In this document: positions 43,925 to 54,832 of the stretch, piece after piece
Position numbering within the stretch: position 1 is the first letter of the stretch
Layout: each line of letters starts with the position of its first letter
NCBI GenBank assembly: GCA_036365145.1
Contig: JAEOAD010000018.1
Location: 7,272,001-7,336,000 of the forward strand
Length of the DNA: 64,000 nucleotides
From: Orientallactaga sibirica
Taxonomy: Eukaryota; Chordata; Mammalia; Rodentia; Dipodidae
Direction of reading: 5' to 3'
The notes under the pieces: generated by a model
Told to the model about the DNA's origin: nothing
The model's input: the letters and a program-made list of their open reading frames with translations, nothing else
The model's database searches: none
Translations under genes and position numbers: made by a program

Positions 43925-44557
43925 AGGTTACACCATTAACAGGAGCTGTGTGAATAACAGGGAAAGAAAGCATTGGCCTCCTCCATCCAAAAATTCAGAT
44001 TCCTCCTTAGACATAGAATCATCATTTGTCATAAAAGATAACTTTTTCTTTACTAACTGTTTTGAAGAAAGAAAAGTTGTCGCGTCTTTTGCTGAACTGG
44101 AAACAAAGTTACTTTCGATTTCAGTCAAAGCCTGCCAGCAGGCTCTTCTGAATTTAAAGAAGTAGCGCAGCATTCAGGAATAAATTTCTGAATTTCTTGT
44201 TCTACTGATTTTTTAAATGTATCATCCAAATAAAATTCTTTAATAAATACTTTTAGTGATGTTTCCAAATTGTTATGACAATGAGATTCACCTAATGTTA
44301 ACACAGCATGAGCCAATGACAAAATTGTCCAAAATTGTAAGGGTATTTTTTCCTCTTGCATAAGTGTGTTTTCAACATTTTGTTTCACTTGTTCCCAAGT
44401 TTCCACATCCAAAGTACCTTCATCAGGGAACCAAGGATTATATTCTATTCCAATATCCATACATTTATCTATATCAGAAAGAGAAACCTTAACTCCATGT
44501 GCCTTGAAAATATGATGTAGAATAGAAGTGAAAGGAAGAGATTTACCTTGTCCCGTA
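43925..44557 (-). pseudogene. ERV2 gag matrix remnant
   Basis: Frame 44125-44460 (111 codons) contains YNPWFPDEGTLDVETWEQV, a class II matrix signature, then LQFWTILSLAHAVL. Upstream the reading continues in the same frame to GQGKSLPF, where codon 44555-44557 reads ACG rather than the expected start ATG. A second frame, 43928-44173, supplies Ser/Lys-rich linker sequence and is frameshifted from the first near 44130. Confidence 0.85.
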
Positions 44558-44618
44558 TCCCTTTAATATTGACTTACTTTACCTTGAGGCCACGACCACC
44601 CTTTTGTATTTCTACAGG

Positions 44619-44636
44619 GTCCCTGTTCAGGCGCCA
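44619..44636 (-). promoter_or_regulatory. ERV2 primer binding site, tRNA-Lys type
   Basis: Minus strand TGGCGCCTGAACAGGGAC, two bases inside the LTR, one C-to-T change from the lysine-3 tRNA site used by some betaretroviruses. Decisive for orientation. Confidence 0.9.
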
Positions 44637-44638
44637 CT

Positions 44639-44828
44639 TGTCATCACTCTCTAGTGGAGTGGAGACCCTGGGAATGCATTGCACTGAAGAGAACAGGACA
44701 CAGGGGATGGACAGCAATAGGAGCAAATGCATGATTTTATTTCTATCTTCAGCAGTTATATAGTATTGTTTATCTTGCAAGAACAATATTAGTACAATAA
44801 CAGCTTACTTAAGCCACTTGTTATTTTT
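44639..44828 (-). mobile_element. ERV2 5' LTR, first part
   Basis: Matches 39847-40035. The last 17 bp, 44812-44828 (AGCCACTTGTTATTTTT), are the left target-site duplication of the L1. Confidence 0.92.
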
Positions 44829-47161
44829 CTTTTATTATATTAATTTATTTTATTCTTTTTTTCTAGAGAAATATGTTTATATCAAACTTATATTGAGACA
44901 ATGAGTAGCTTTAATGCAGAGCAAGATAGCTTCAGAAACAGAACACAAGCTATTTTACATCATAACATCTCAAAGTGTTCCAAGATAGCTAGCCTCTTTT
45001 TTTTGGACAACTTCTATACTTATATACAAAAATGGCACGATATTTCCCTTCCCTCCCCCCATTCCCCTTTAGTACTCCAATCTCTATCGTATCCTCTCCC
45101 TCTCTCCATTAGTCTCTCTTTTAATTTGATGTTATCTTTTTCTTGTATTATGAGGGTCTTGCAAAGGTATTGCTATGCACTGTGAGGTCATGGATATCGA
45201 GGCCAATTTCTGTCTGGGCAGTTGCACTTTAAGGAGTCATACCCTTCCTTTGGCTCTTCCACTCTATCCGCCCCCTCTTCCGCAATGGTCCCTGAGCCTT
45301 GGAGGGTGTGACAGAGGTGTTTCAGTGCTGGGCACTCCTCTATCCTTTCTTTTCAGCACTATGTTGCCTTTTGGGTGATCCCAGTGGTCATCACCATCTG
45401 AAAAGAGAAGCTTCTCTAACCAGAAGAGAGAGTAGCATTAATATGTGAATATGAACATTAAGTGTAGTGCCTTTAGGGCAGCTTGGTGGGAATAATATAT
45501 ACATTTAATCAAACAAGAGCAGGCTTTATACCCCTAAGGCTCATGACCTTCCTTGCCATAGACTTTTGCTTAGGTTCTTCAGTACCGGGTATGTATTCCC
45601 TCCCATAGAGTGGGCCTTCAGTCCAATTTTGGAGCAGTTGGTTACCCCAAGAGTAGACATGCCACTATTGCACCTGTTCAGTCATTAGGCCTGTATGGCC
45701 AAACTTGAATTTTCAGTGTCCAGTGTTTTCACTGCTGATAACTTCTGTCTCCCATAGGGCTTCATGCAGTGCAGCTTTTTTCCAGCTTTCAGCAAGGACT
45801 TTCTGAATATAACCCCAATTGCTCAGGGAATAAAACCACTAATCAACCACTGGGACCTCATGAAATTACAAAGCTTTTGTACAGAAAAGGACACTGTGAA
45901 TAGAGCAAAGAGACAACCTACAGAATGGGAGAAAATATTTGCCAGCTATACATCTGACAGAGGATTAATATCCAGAATATACAAACAACTCAAAAAACTA
46001 AATAATAAGAAATCAAACAACCCAGTTAAAAAATGGGCTATGGAACTAAATAGAGAGTTCTCAGAAGATGAAATACAGATGGCATATAAACATCTAAAAA
46101 AAATGTTCCACATCCTTAGCCATCAGGGAAATGCAAGTTAAAACCACTTTGAGATTCCATTTCACTCCTGTCAGAATGGCTACCATCAAGAAAACAAATG
46201 ACAATAAGTGTTGGCATGGATGCAGAAAAAAAAGGAACACTTCTACACTGTTGGTGGGAATGTAATCTGGTCCAGCCATTGTGCAAATCAGTGTGGAGGT
46301 TCTTGAGACAGCTAAAAATACATTTACCATATGATCCAGCTATAGCACTCCTAGGCATATATCTGGAGGATTCTTCTCACTACCTTAGAGATACTTGCAC
46401 AACATGTTTATTGCGGCTCTATTCACAATAGTTAAGAAATGGAACCAGCCTAGATGTCCATCCACAGATGAATGGATAATAAAGATGTGGTACATTTATA
46501 CAATGGAGTTCTATTCAGTGGTAAAGAAAAATGAAATTATGAAATTTGCAGGGAAATGGATAGATCTGGAAAAGATTAAATTAAGTGAGGTAACCAAGGC
46601 TCAGAAAGCCAAACGTCACATGTTCTCTCTCATATGTGGATCCCAGCTACAAATGTATAGCCTTATGTGTGAACTGGAACCAAAAATGGGTACCAGAAAC
46701 CAGTAAGCTGGTAAAAGGCTATAAGGGAGGCAGGAGAGGGAAGGATTTAAGTGTATGTTATTGCACATACGTAAGTAGAAGAACAGATTACAGGGAGGGG
46801 AATGGCCTAAGTGAGGCCATGGGGAAAGAATGCATAAAAGAAGGGCAGGGGGAGGGTCAATCAAAGTTCAAGATAGTGTGAATAAGACTTATGTAAACCT
46901 ACATTTTTGAATAATGGCACATCCAGAAGCTGTAAACTGTTACTAGAAAATTTTCAGTGCCTGGGATGGGATACCTTCCAGTGAGTTGTTGGCCAAGGAG
47001 GTCCCGGTAGCCTCCAAAATACTAAAGGCTATTGCCAAAGCCCTTGGTTTCCCTTGAGAAACAGTGGTAAGACCCTATTGCTGAAGACATCTCTTGCCTG
47101 AGAGGCAAGGTCACTGAGAAAGCAAGCTGGTGCTGAGCAGAAAACCTTCTCCCTGTAGACC
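44829..47161 (-). mobile_element. Twin-primed (5'-inverted) L1 insertion
   Basis: The left arm, 44829-45790, is antisense L1 3' UTR with a T-rich (A-tail) start. The right arm, 45792-47161, is sense ORF2 C-terminus plus upstream 3' UTR. The left arm's inner end (..CAGCTTTC) and the right arm's outer end (..TCTCCCTGTAGAC) are neighbours, a few bases apart, in the uninterrupted 3' UTR copy at 50740-50800. Perfect 17-bp duplications (44812-44828 and 47162-47178) show one event. The insertion is minus in orientation. Confidence 0.9.
45792..46700 (+). pseudogene. L1 ORF2 C-terminal region (in the inverted arm)
   Basis: Frames 45764-46141, 46198-46431 and 46395-46706 carry, in order, [16 protein letters not shown] with [32 protein letters not shown] and CLLRLYSQ / MFIAALFTIVKKWNQPRCPS, then MWYIYTMEFYSVVKKNE and HMFSLICGSQLQM: the C-terminal third of ORF2 after reverse transcriptase. 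Frameshifts near 46141-46198 and 46395-46431 break it. Confidence 0.9.
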
Positions 47162-47455
47162 AGCCACTTGTTATTTTTAACTATTCTTAAGCCCTCTCCT
47201 GACCTCTTGCTTCATCCTAAACATTAGCCTCTTGTTTTGTTGTGGGTTTTTAAGATTCTTACAGCAAAGCACTTTCTATTATTATATAGTGCAAGGTCTC
47301 ATGAGGCCGTACTTCCTCTTACATGTGTATGCTCTGACTGTAACATTGGGTTCTGAACAGGTAAGTTTGCTTCCACAAGAACTCTGTCTGCTGAGTTTAT
47401 TAAGGTCACCCATCCCACAGAATATCAACATGTATCAGAAGTTCCAGTCACCCCA
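47162..47455 (-). mobile_element. ERV2 5' LTR, second part
   Basis: From the right L1 duplication (47162-47178) to ...CAGTCACCCCA, matching 40019-40316. Confidence 0.92.
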
Positions 47456-47493
47456 TAATTCTTCCTTTTATTTTATTTTTTATTGTCCTAACC
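47456..47493 (-). other. Polypurine-like sequence on the outer side of the ERV2 5' LTR
   Basis: Resembles 40317-40353, the inner flank of the opposite LTR (CCATAATTC.TCCTTTT ... TTTATTGTCCT), before L1 sequence starts. See the finding. Confidence 0.7.
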
Positions 47494-48349
47494 AAAGCAA
47501 TATACTCAATTCAACTCAATTCCCATCAAAATTCAACTCTGTTCCAATCAAAATCCCAGCAACATCTTTCACAGTTAGGAAAATTAGTCTCAAAATTCAT
47601 ATTCAAGCACAAAATGTCTCAGATAACCAAAACTATCCACAGCAAAAAGAATATTACTGGTGGAATCACCATACCTGATTTTAAGATATACTACAAAGCC
47701 ATACTAATAAAAACAGCATGTTACTGGCACAAAACAGACATATCAATCAATGGAATAGGATGTAAGATTGAATTTTAAGTTCTAGTAGCTACAGGTATCT
47801 GATCTTTGAGAGAGGGGCCAAAATGCAACCTGGAAAACAGACAAAACTTTCAACAAATAGTGCTGAAGAAATTGGATAACCACATATAGAAGAATAAATT
47901 TAGAATATCTTCTGTTACTCTGCATAAAAATTAACTCCAAATACATGAAGGACTTCAGATAAGACCTGAAACCTCAATAGTCCAGGGAATTAGAAAAATA
48001 CTCAACCGTTGGGAATGTCATGAAACTAAAAAGTCATTGTACAGATAAGTACACCATCAACAGAATCAATAGACAACCAACAGAATGGGTGACAATCTTC
48101 ATCAGTTATACAACTGACAAGTTTGTTATCTAGAATTTAAAAATTGGATAGGGAATTTAGCAGGGTGTTATCAAAGGAAAAAAAAATGGCCAATGAACAC
48201 CTAAAGAGATTTTTAACATCTTTAGCTGTCAGGAAAATACAAATCAAAATGACTTTGAGATTCTATCTCAGTCCAGTCAGAATAACAATCATCAAAAAAA
48301 AATCAAATGAAAATAAATTCTGTGGAGGGTTTGGGGAAAGAGCTACTGT
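47494..48349 (+). pseudogene. Old L1 ORF2 fragment, sense (first part)
   Basis: AATTCCCATCAAAATTC, TGGTGGAATCACCATACC, AAAACAGCATGTTACTGGCA and later CTTTGAGATTCTATCTCAG follow the post-RT part of ORF2, also seen at 51271-52430. The translation is broken many times. It resumes at 53329 after the MaLR. Confidence 0.82.
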
Positions 48350-51270
48350 TGTAGTTTGAATGTGTAGCTCCATAGCCTCAGGTATTTTTGATTAATCTTC
48401 CCACTTAGTCTCTTACACGTGGAGCCCTGCTGAAAAAAGTGTGTCACTGGGGGCAGTTCTTGAGTGTAGCCCTAGTTGTGTGTACAAAGTCAGCTCATAT
48501 TTGCTGCTCTTTTTCTGCTGAAGATATAGGCTGATGTAAGTCAGCTTCCACTGTTATGAAGCTTCCCTTGGAATATAAAAGCCTTAAATAAACCTTCTTC
48601 CATAAGCTGCTATTGATAGGGTGTTTGTCCCAGTTATGAGAAGGTAAATGCAACAGAAAAATTGGTACCAAAAAGTGGCATTGTTGCTGTGATGAAACTG
48701 ACTGTGTGGTTTTTGATCTTTTGGAATGTGTTTGCAGGTAAAATATGGAAGGACTTTGTATTTTATACTGGAGAAGCCTTGCAATGTTGTAAGCTGAGCT
48801 TTGTGGCTGTTCTGGTGCAAATTTGAAAATGCTAAATGCAGAGAAAATTATGGGCTATGAAGGCTTGGCTTATGAACTTTCAAAAGGGAAAGATAGAATT
48901 TTGTTGGAACTAGGATATGGCAGAAAGTCTGGCATCATTCTGCCCACACCCTGAAAAAAGAATCAAAGTTGAGTTTTAAAGTAATGGACTGGTGTGCTTG
49001 GCAGAAGGTGTAGGATAGAATAATATAAAAGATGTACAGTTTATCATGGCAAAAATTCTGTTTGCAGTTATGGACAGAGACTAGTATTAGACTTAAGTTA
49101 CCATTGTTAAGGAGATTAACACCAATAAAGGTGGGCTAACTCTCTAGCACTGAGATAGTGATAAATATTTCCTGATGGTGAAAACCAAACCATTGAAGTA
49201 CCAAAGTAGTATGCGTGCAAATAATTTTGAAAGGAGGGGGAGTTAAAAGAATACTGGTGAAGAAGTATCCTGCTCTTCAAGGTCCAACTTTATACTCCCA
49301 CTGTATTTACTAATTTGACTATTCTGTCTGCTTGATACTAGTTGGGGAAGCTTTACAAATGCAGGAAGTCATTCATAAAGTACACGTGTTTCCAGGGGCC
49401 TCTGGGATGCAGTGATGCTGATCAGTTTTAAAATCCCTGTATGGGAGACCCAGTAAGACCATTGTATAGACCTATGAAGGTGAACCATGGGTTGTGATGG
49501 AAACTCAAAGAGTTTGGAGATGCCAGAACTGTGGGGTGCCTAGCTTGTGATGGAGTTTTCCCTGGGTTATGAGCAGCCCATCTGGATGGGCAGAATTGAA
49601 AACCCAGAGACTTTGTTGCTGGTTACAAATGTTGGATCTGAACTGCATATATTAAATGTTTGCCTGTTGGTTATGGATATCGTATTGCTACACTCTTTGT
49701 TATGCCTTCTTTTTGCAATTAAATGCTTACTCTGTGTCATTATGTGTTTGCGGTAACTAACTTGTGTTTTGACTTACAGGGCTCATAGTTAAGAGATAGT
49801 CTTGAATCTCAGATGAAACTTTGGACTTTTGAACAATGTTAAAGTTGGTAAAGACTATGGGGACCTTTGAAATTGGACAGAGTCTAATTTACTTTATAAT
49901 ATAATCATGAGTCTATGGAGGCCAGGAAAAAAGTGCTGGTTTGAATGCAAATGGTCCAATCACCTCAGATTTTTAAAATTTTATTTAATTCTTAAAATTT
50001 ATTTATTTTTTATTGACAGCATCCTTAATTGTAGACAATATCTCATGGTACTTCCCTCCCTCCCCCCACTTTCCCCTTTGAAACTCCACTCTCCATCATA
50101 TCTGCTCCCCATCTCAATCAGTCTCTCTTTTTATTTTGATGTCATCATCTTTTCCTCCTATTAGGATGGTCTTATGTAGGTAGTGTTAGGAACTGTGAGG
50201 TCATGGATATCCAGGTCATTTTGTGTCTGGAGGAGTACATTATAAGGAGTCCTACTCTTCCTTTGGCTCTTACATTCTTTCCACCCCCTCTTCCACAATG
50301 GACCCTGTGCCTTGGAAGGTGTGTTAGAGATGTTTCAGTGCTAAGTACTCCTATGTCCCTTCTTCTCAGCACCATGGTGCCTTTTGAGTCATCCCAAAGT
50401 CACCACCATCTGAAAAGAGAAGCTTCTCTAACCAAAAGTGAGAGTAGAATTAATATATGGGTGTGGATATTAAGGGAAGTGCTTACTGGGCAGTTTGGTG
50501 AGCATAGTATATACATTTAGCCAGACACCAGCAGATATTACACCCCTAGGGCTCATGACTACCCCCATCATAGGTTTTCAGTATTAGGGATGTATTCCCT
50601 CCCATGGAAGGGGGCCTCAAGTCCAATGCCACTATTGCACCCATTGGCTCATTTGGTCTGGCTGGCCAAATTTAAAGCGTGCAGTGTTCACTGTTGAGTA
50701 CCTTCACTGGTGTTTTCTCTCTCCCATTGAACTGCATGCAATGTAGCTTTTTCTAGCTTTCTGTCAACTGGTCCACATGGAGGAGGCTTTCAGCTCAGCT
50801 CCAGCAGGTTTTCTCCATAACCTTGAAACCCAAGTGTGTGGAGTCTTCAGCAATAGGGTCTTACCATCTATTCCTGGTGGGAAACAAGGGCCTCGGCAAT
50901 GGCCTATAATGTTTTGGGGTATCTGTGATCTCCCTGGCCAACAACTCACTGGAAGGTATCCCATCCCTGGCACTGAAAATTTTCTAATAACAATCTATGG
51001 CTTCTGAGTGTTCCATTGCCCAGAGAAATAGGTTTCCATATGACTTATTTATATCTTCTCAGATTTTGATTAGCCCTCCCTTCACCTTTCCTTTACTGAA
51101 TCTCTTCCCCTGATCTCACTTAGACCATTTCACCCCCTTTAATCTGTTCTTCTACTTACATATATACAATACCATCCTATTAAGTTCCCTCTCCCTCCCT
51201 TTCTATTCCCTTTAGATCCCCTTTCTAGCTTACTTGCTTCTGCTACTGAGTTTTATTCCTACTCTTCACA

Positions 51271-52903
51271 GAAATAGAAACAACAATCCAAAAAATCACT
51301 TGGAAGCACAAAAAACCTTGGATATCTAAAACAATTTTGAGTACCAAAAATAAGGCTGGTGGTATCACCATACCTGATTTTAACCTATATTACAGAGCCA
51401 CAGTAACAAAAACAGCATGGTAAATGTAGCAGACACTTTTAGTTTCACTGAGATGAACTTCCAGACCAAGCAAAGTTATGGAGGAAGGGATATTTATTGA
51501 AGCTTACAGACCCAGGGGAAGTTCCATAATGACAGAAGAAGCTGGCCTGCCTTTACAGGACCAAACACAGAGAGCAAATGCCAAAAGCCAAAGACCACAC
51601 AGCACAGCATACCTCAGAATTCCAGCTAGGCACACTTTGCATATCTTTAGATATGCACACCTTTAGATCTGCCCAGTGACATGTCTCCAGCCAGGTGGAT
51701 GCAGATGCAAACTACAAACTAATAAAACACTGAATATCTTGGAGGCCATATACTTACAGTACTGGCACAAAAACAGATATGTAGATCAATGGAACAGAAT
51801 AGAGGCCTTTTATGTAAGTCTAGGTAGCTATAGCACTTGATCTTTGACAAAAATGCCAATAATACTCATTGGAAAAAAGACAGCCTCTTTAACAAATGGT
51901 GCTGGGAAAACTGGATATGTATCTATAGAAGGATGAAAATAGACCCTTATCTCTCTCCATGCATAAGAATTAAGTCCAAATGTATCAAAGACCTTAATAT
52001 CAGACCTGAAACTCTGAAACTGCTAGAGGAAAAAGTAGGGGAAACCCTTCAACATATTGGTCTTGGCAAAGACTTTCTGAATATAACCCAAATTGCTCAG
52101 GAAATAAAACAACAGATCAACAGCTAGGACCTCGTGAAATTACAAAACTTTTATACAGCAAAGAGTCAACCTACAGAATGGGAGAAAATCTTTGCCAACT
52201 ATACATCTGACAGAGGGTTAATATTTAGGATATACAAAGAACTAAAAAATTAAATAATAAGAAATCAAACAACCCAATTAAAAATGGGCTATGGAACTAA
52301 ATAGAGAGTTCTCAGAAGAAGAAATACAGATGGCATATAAACATCTAAAAAAATGTTCTACATCCCTAATCATCAGGGAAATGCAGATTAAAACTACATT
52401 GAGATTCCATCTCACTCCTGTCAGATTGGCTACTATCATGAAAACAAATGACCATAAATCCTGATGAGGATGCGGAAAAAGAGGAACCCTTCTACACTGT
52501 TGGTGGGAATGCAATCTGGTTCAGCCATTGTGGAAATCAGTGTGAAGGTTCCTGAGATAGCTAAAAATAGATCTACCATATGACCCATCTATACCACTCC
52601 TAGGCATATATCCTAAAGATTTGTCTCACTGCCTTAGAGATATTTTTTTGACCATGTTTATTGCTGCTCTATTCACAATAGCTAGGAAATGTAACCAGCC
52701 TAGATGTCCCTCAACTTATGAGTGGATAATGAAGATGTGGCACATTTACACAATCGAGTTCTACTCAGTGGTAAAGAAAAATGAAGTTATGAAATTTGCT
52801 GGAAAACGGATGGATCTGGAAAGGATTATACTTAGTGAGGTAACCCAGGCTCAGAAAGCCAAACATCACATGTCCTCTCTCATATGTGGATCCTAGCTAC
52901 AAA
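51271..52903 (+). pseudogene. L1 ORF2 C-terminal half (inverted arm), interrupted by an LTR
   Basis: Starts in the post-RT region (GAAATAGAAACAACAATCC, GGTATCACCATACCTGATTT). After the LTR, frame 51837-52127 gives DLNIRPETLKLLEEKVGETL and FLNITQIAQEIKQQIN, and 52621-52896 gives MFIAALFTIARKCNQPRCPS, MWHIYTIEFYSVVKKNEVMK and HHMSSLICGS. Stops and shifts occur near 52127-52280 and 52430-52620. Less decayed than the 47494 copy. Confidence 0.9.
51425..51758 (-). mobile_element. MaLR (ORR1-like) solo LTR, antisense
   Basis: TGTAGCAGACACTTTTAGTT ... CATATACTTACA, of the same subfamily as 30207-30567. The ORF2 phrase AACAGCATGGTA / GTACTGGCACAAAAACAG is split by it, so it inserted into the L1. Confidence 0.88.
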
Positions 52904-53172
52904 TGATTGGACCTCAGATATTTTTAATTAAGCTTCTTACTTTGTCTCAAGCAGGCAGAGCCCTCTGAAGGAGGTTTGCCATTGGGGGCTGATCTTGAGT
53001 CTAGCCCTAGGTGTGTAGAGAGTCAGCTTATCCTTACTATTCTCTCTCTCTCTTCTTCTTCTTCCTCTCTCTCTCTCTTTCCCTCCCCCTATGGATATAG
53101 GGTGAAGTTAGCAAGCTTATTCTCCTGTGGTGAAGCTTCCCATGGAATCTCTAAGCATGAAATAAACTGACT

Positions 53173-53328
53173 GAGAATGGGCACACCAGGGCCTCTAGCC
53201 ACTGCAAACGAACTCCAGACACATGCCCCACCATTCGCATCTGGCATATGTGGGACCTGGAAAATGTAACCTGGGTCCTTAGGCTTTTCAGACAGGCTCC
53301 TTAACCTCTAATCCATCTCTCCAGCCCA
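53173..53328 (-). mobile_element. B2-like SINE, short variant
   Basis: Antisense: GCCTCTAGCCACTGCAAACG, CGCATCTGGCATATGTGGGA, CTAATCCATCTCTCCAGCCC. The A-tail end is missing against the MaLR LTR. Confidence 0.85.
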
Positions 53329-54638
53329 ATACTCTACCCTTTACTATAGAGATACTTGCTCATCCATGTCTGTTGCCACTGTATTCACAATAGCTAGGAA
53401 TTAGAATGAATAATGAAGATGTGGTACATACCCACAATGAAATTCTCCTCAATGGTAAGAAAACATGAAATAATAAAATTTTCAAAGAAATCAATGGGGT
53501 TGAAAAAAAATCAGTGAAGTCACACAAGCTTAGAAAGACAAAAAACACAAGTTTCCTCTTATGTGTTGATCCTAACTTTGACCAGTTTGAGTTGATTATA
53601 AAGTCCTAGTAATCAGAATGAATACGGGTACTAGAATGAGGCTTTGAGAAAGTGGAAATAGGAAGGGATGAGTTGAGGGGGTACTTGAAAGGCAAATGGG
53701 GGGACAGGTGGTAGATGTGTCTTCAGGAGATAGAGTAAGGGAGAGTGTGGGGGGATTACACAAAGATAGTGACAGTATGAGCCAGTACCATAGAAAAATT
53801 CCTCCTGGATATCAGATTGAAATATATGTCTTAATAAGGAGGTGGGGGGAATCATCCAGGCAGAAGTGGAGAAAGCTTATTCCTAAAACCATGGGCTCTA
53901 ACCCAGAACTGTGTTATCACCCACAATGTGCTATTGGTCTGGGAAATCCATGAGATTCCCAAAACAATGAAGGTCTTTGCCAGTGCACTTGGTTATTCAC
54001 CAGAGCTAAATGGCAAGAGCCCATGCTGAAGACACCACAATCTGTGGACACAGGGAATCAATAGATTATTCTTAGACATAGAAGGAAGCCAGGCTAGTCC
54101 TCATAGTGCTGAGAAGTGCTATACAAGCTCTTGAGGATAATAACCAACAAAAGCATGCACAAGGGCTGGAGAGATGGCTTAGCAGTTAAGGCTCATGCCT
54201 TTGAAGCCTAAGGACCCTGGTTCAATTCTCTAGGTCCCATGTAAGCCAGATGCACATGGTGGTGCAAGCATCTGGAGTTCGTTGGCAGTGTCTAGAGACC
54301 CTGGCATGCCTATTCTCACTTTCTCTCAGTCTCTAATAAATAAATAAATAAAAATAAATCTTAAAAAAAAAGCATGAACAAGCAGGGGGATCCTGTAAGA
54401 TACAAAATCAACCAGCTTGGCAAGATTTACACACCTGTGCAATAGTGGCACATAGGCTATGAGAAAAATCAACTACTCTATGACTGGATATGAGGCCCAC
54501 ACAGTAGGAGAGATTTTATACCTTGTACTGAGAACTAAGTAAAAAGTACTATGAATGGGGGAAGTCATAGATTCTAGAGAGAAGCTCCCATTGTTACTTG
54601 GTTAAGAAGAGTGGGTACATCCATCAAAAAGTCTCTTA
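53329..54638 (+). mobile_element. Old L1 ORF2 end and 3' UTR, sense (second part)
   Basis: ORF2 resumes (GATACTTGCTCATCCATGTC, TATTCACAATAGCTAGGA, AGATGTGGTACATACCC) about 45 codons later than it broke at 48349, then ends near 53570. An older-type 3' UTR follows: TGTGTTATCACCC, CCAGAGCTAAATGGCAAGAG, AGTGCTGAGAAGTGCT, TCTATGACTGGATATGAGGC, GGGGAAGTCATAGATTC. A SINE sits at 54162-54372. Confidence 0.72.
54162..54372 (+). mobile_element. B2-like SINE, sense
   Basis: GGGCTGGAGAGATGGCTTAG, GGTTCAATTCTC (B-box), GCCAGATGCACATGGTGGTG, CT-rich tract, (AAAT) tail then A run. Duplication AAAGCATG.ACAAG at about 54150-54163 and 54370-54383. Confidence 0.93.
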
Positions 54639-54832
54639 AGGGCTGGAGAGATGTCTCAGTAGTTAAGGTGCTTGCCTGCAAAGACTAATGACTGGAGTTC
54701 AATTCCCCTGTACCCACATGAAGCCAGATGCACAATGTGGCACATCCATCTGGAGTTCATTTGCAGTGGCTGGAGGTCCTGGCATACCCATTCTCTATCT
54801 CTCTCTGTGTCTCTCTTCTCTTAAATAAATAT
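54639..54832 (+). mobile_element. B2-like SINE, sense
   Basis: GGGCTGGAGAGATGTCTCAG, GTTCAATTCCCCTGTACCCA, GAAGCCAGATGCACAATGTG, GGCTGGAGGTCCTGGCATAC, short AAATAAAT tail. Confidence 0.92.

Larger units (their letters stand above)
39847..47455 (-). mobile_element. ERV2: class II (betaretrovirus-like) provirus, defective
   Basis: Antisense: 5' LTR 44639-47455 (split by an L1), primer site 44619-44636, gag matrix, a deletion removing capsid, protease and reverse transcriptase, then RNase H, integrase, env and the 3' LTR 39847-40316. LTRs differ at about 5-6% by hand count, so it is younger than ERV1. Flanks differ (unassigned AT-rich on the left, L1 ORF2 on the right) and no target duplication is found. 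Confidence 0.9.
49971..52903 (-). mobile_element. Second twin-primed L1 insertion
   Basis: The left arm, 49971-51270, is antisense L1 3' UTR starting with an AT-rich tail. The right arm, 51271-52903, is sense ORF2 ending at CCTAGCTACAAATG. In the uninterrupted copy at 46640-46690, that end and the left arm's inner end (TGTGAA..) are about 10 bp apart, so the arms are neighbouring pieces of one L1. Both flanks are MaLR LTR, with an imperfect CCTCAGAT.TTTTTAA duplication (about 49962-49976 and 52911-52926). Confidence 0.85.
48350..53171 (+). mobile_element. ERVL-MaLR element, sense, split by an L1
   Basis: 5' LTR 48350-48655 (TGTAGTTTGAATGTG ... AAATGCAACA), primer-like TTGGTACCAAAAAGTGG at about 48662-48678, internal region to 49933, and 3' LTR in two parts, 49934-49970 and 52905-53171, separated by an L1. 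The 3' LTR loses its end near ATAAACTGAC, against a SINE. The internal sequence has no sustained frame. Confidence 0.85.

Noticed and set aside
30913..47455. A replication-competent or complete provirus
   Set aside because: Both proviruses have large deletions, frameshifts and stops in every gene.
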